Positions 24,269 through 25,281 of a stretch of DNA of 25,281 nucleotides are shown here, one piece after another. How positions within the stretch are numbered: position 1 is the stretch's first letter; every line of letters starts with the position of its first letter. The stretch is from Planctomycetota bacterium (lineage in GTDB: Bacteria > Planctomycetota > UBA1135 > UBA2386), in NCBI GenBank assembly GCA_016793305.1, contig JAEUHU010000427.1:1-25281 (forward strand), given 5' to 3'. Below the pieces are notes generated by a model. The model saw only the letters and a program-made list of their open reading frames with translations. It had not been told where the DNA came from and ran no database searches. Position numbers and translations under genes: made by a program.

Positions 24269-24287
24269 GCGACCGCTCTGCGGTCGC
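24269..24287. terminator. 8-bp perfect hairpin between convergent genes
   Basis: GCGACCGC (24269-24276) and GCGGTCGC (24280-24287) pair perfectly around a TCT loop, in the 144-bp gap between the RAYT-like stop and the convergent gene stop at 24328. No T-run. A terminator for either strand or a REP-like element. Confidence 0.45.
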
Positions 24288-24327
24288 CGGCTCCAACCGG
24301 GCGTTCGAAGGCCCGACTTCGCGACCG

Positions 24328-25281
24328 CTAGTAGCCAGCCGTCTTGGCGAGCCACTTCCGCCATGGCTCGTCGAACGCCTCGACCGGCTTGCCCATCACC
24401 TTGTCGAACCGCGAACTGCTGTCGCCCTTGCGTTCGCCGAGCGCTTCGCGCACGAACTGCAGGAACGGTTCGCGCGTCTTCTCCGGGTTCGTGGGGTCGA
24501 CGAGCCACGCCACGAACATGGTCGCCGCCGCCCAGTTGGTCGCCGACTCGGCGTCGTCCTGCAGGTAGAAGCTGCCGTACATCGGCAGGTGCAGCAGGTG
24601 GGTGAGCCGGTAGCCGCGTCCGAGCGCCTGCAGCGCCTGCAGGTCCTCGTTCTGGAACGCGCCCGGTTCGGCGAAGCCGGCCGGGCCGTTCATCGAGTGC
24701 TCCATCAGCATGCCGAAGCCGATCTCGAGCCACGCGCAGACGCGGTCGCGTTCGTCGCGTGAGGCGCTGTCGCCGATCAGGGTCCGGTACAGCAGGCCGT
24801 GCGTGCCGACGAAGAACAGCCGCTCGGGGCGGATCGGGGCCGGCCCGGCGTAGAACGTGCGCGCGACGTCGCCGTGCGGGGCGGGCACGTAGTAGGGGAT
24901 CGGCCGGAAGCCCCACTTCGAGAAGCCCTGGCTGCTGGCGCGCGCGTCGACGGCGATCGGCCGCAGCACCTCGTGCAGGCCGAGATCGCTGCCGAAGCGG
25001 TCGAGCCAGGCGACGCCGAGGCGTTCCAGGTCGAGCAGGGCGGCGACGTTGGTGCGCAGGCCGGCGTCGCAGCGCAGCGTGAAGCGCTCGCCCTCGAGCA
25101 GCAGCGGTTTCTGCGCCAGCGCTTCCTCGAGGGCCGGCAGCAGCAGCTTCTTGCCTTCGTGGGGCCAGAGCCAGCCGCGCTTGCTCTTCTCGTGGCCGAG
25201 GAAGCGATGTGCCTTCTCGTGCTCGTCGTCGTGCAGCACGACCCACAGCGCCTGCAGTCGCGCCAGCCCCGGCAACTCGTC
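24328..25281 (-). CDS. Protein of unknown function (N-terminus beyond window)
   Basis: The frame is open to the right edge, leaving at least 317 residues ending TAGY; the true start lies outside. I do not recognise the family. Visible points are an Asp/Glu/His-rich HDDEHEKAHRF near the left end, an AHGLLYRTLIG-like segment (FVGTHGLLYRTLIGDSAS), AWLEIGFGMLMEH, LLHLPMYGSFYLQDD and a C-terminal EPFLQFVREALGER...EPWRKWLAKTAGY. The WLEIGFG stretch and the region after it recall the WLxEG helix of gluzincin-type peptidases (M61 or DUF1570-like), but no HExxH precedes it in this part, so peptidase activity is doubtful. No membrane span is seen in the visible part. Confidence 0.6.
   Translation of the reverse strand, partial: DELPGLARLQALWVVLHDDEHEKAHRFLGHEKSKRGWLWPHEGKKLLLPALEEALAQKPLLLEGERFTLRCDAGLRTNVAALLDLERLGVAWLDRFGSDLGLHEVLRPIAVDARASSQGFSKWGFRPIPYYVPAPHGDVARTFYAGPAPIRPERLFFVGTHGLLYRTLIGDSASRDERDRVCAWLEIGFGMLMEHSMNGPAGFAEPGAFQNEDLQALQALGRGYRLTHLLHLPMYGSFYLQDDAESATNWAAATMFVAWLVDPTNPEKTREPFLQFVREALGERKGDSSSRFDKVMGKPVEAFDEPWRKWLAKTAGY

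Overview
The window is a gene-dense, very GC-rich bacterial chromosome segment. It holds about 21 protein genes plus one candidate 13-codon mini-ORF. I recognise no rRNA, tRNA, CRISPR array, prophage or insertion-sequence ends. The gene mix suggests a Planctomycetota-like or other large-genome environmental bacterium: a secreted CotH-type protein with an EF-hand and Gly/Pro-rich loops, a BtpA-family protein, a glycine-rich RRM protein, a secreted PQQ-type sugar dehydrogenase, an exosortase-associated-type glycosyltransferase and a RAYT-type transposase. This assignment is an inference; no marker gene settles it.

Layout. 1-2038 (-): CotH-like secreted protein, cut by the left edge. 2175-3834 (+): thioredoxin-2-like protein and an acyl-lipid desaturase. 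4110-6138 (+): a small RRM RNA-binding protein, a 448-bp gap holding a strong hairpin and a 22-nt near-palindrome, and a RhlE-like DEAD-box helicase; this looks like an RNA-remodelling pair. 6191-7461: a TetR regulator (-) and a six-helix membrane protein (+), divergent over 26 bp that contain a candidate operator. 7480-9609: a lone ABC-2-type ATPase (-) and a secreted sugar dehydrogenase (+). 9630-15959: a polysaccharide or glycoconjugate locus. A glycosyltransferase runs leftward. A HDOD signalling protein, a flippase, a GT2, a BtpA-like TIM barrel and a GT4 run rightward, the last genes joined by ATGA/GTGA stop-start overlaps.

15964-22061 (-): a Cas4-like/DUF2779 nuclease-type protein with its own promoter, a secreted or anchored protein of unknown function, a histidine kinase without a linked regulator, an M48 membrane metallopeptidase with TerB-like C-terminal segments, and a methyltransferase overlapping it. 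22338-23041 (+): IF-1 translationally coupled to a GNAT acetyltransferase. 23503-24183 (+): a RAYT-like transposase with hairpins after it. 24328-25281 (-): an unrecognised protein cut by the right edge.

No single large undescribed system stands out. The strongest leads are the BtpA protein and 13-codon relay ORF inside the glycosyltransferase operon, divergent genes whose start codons may share two bases, the nuclease-type protein whose second domain seems to have lost its catalytic motif, and the structured leader between the RRM and helicase genes.
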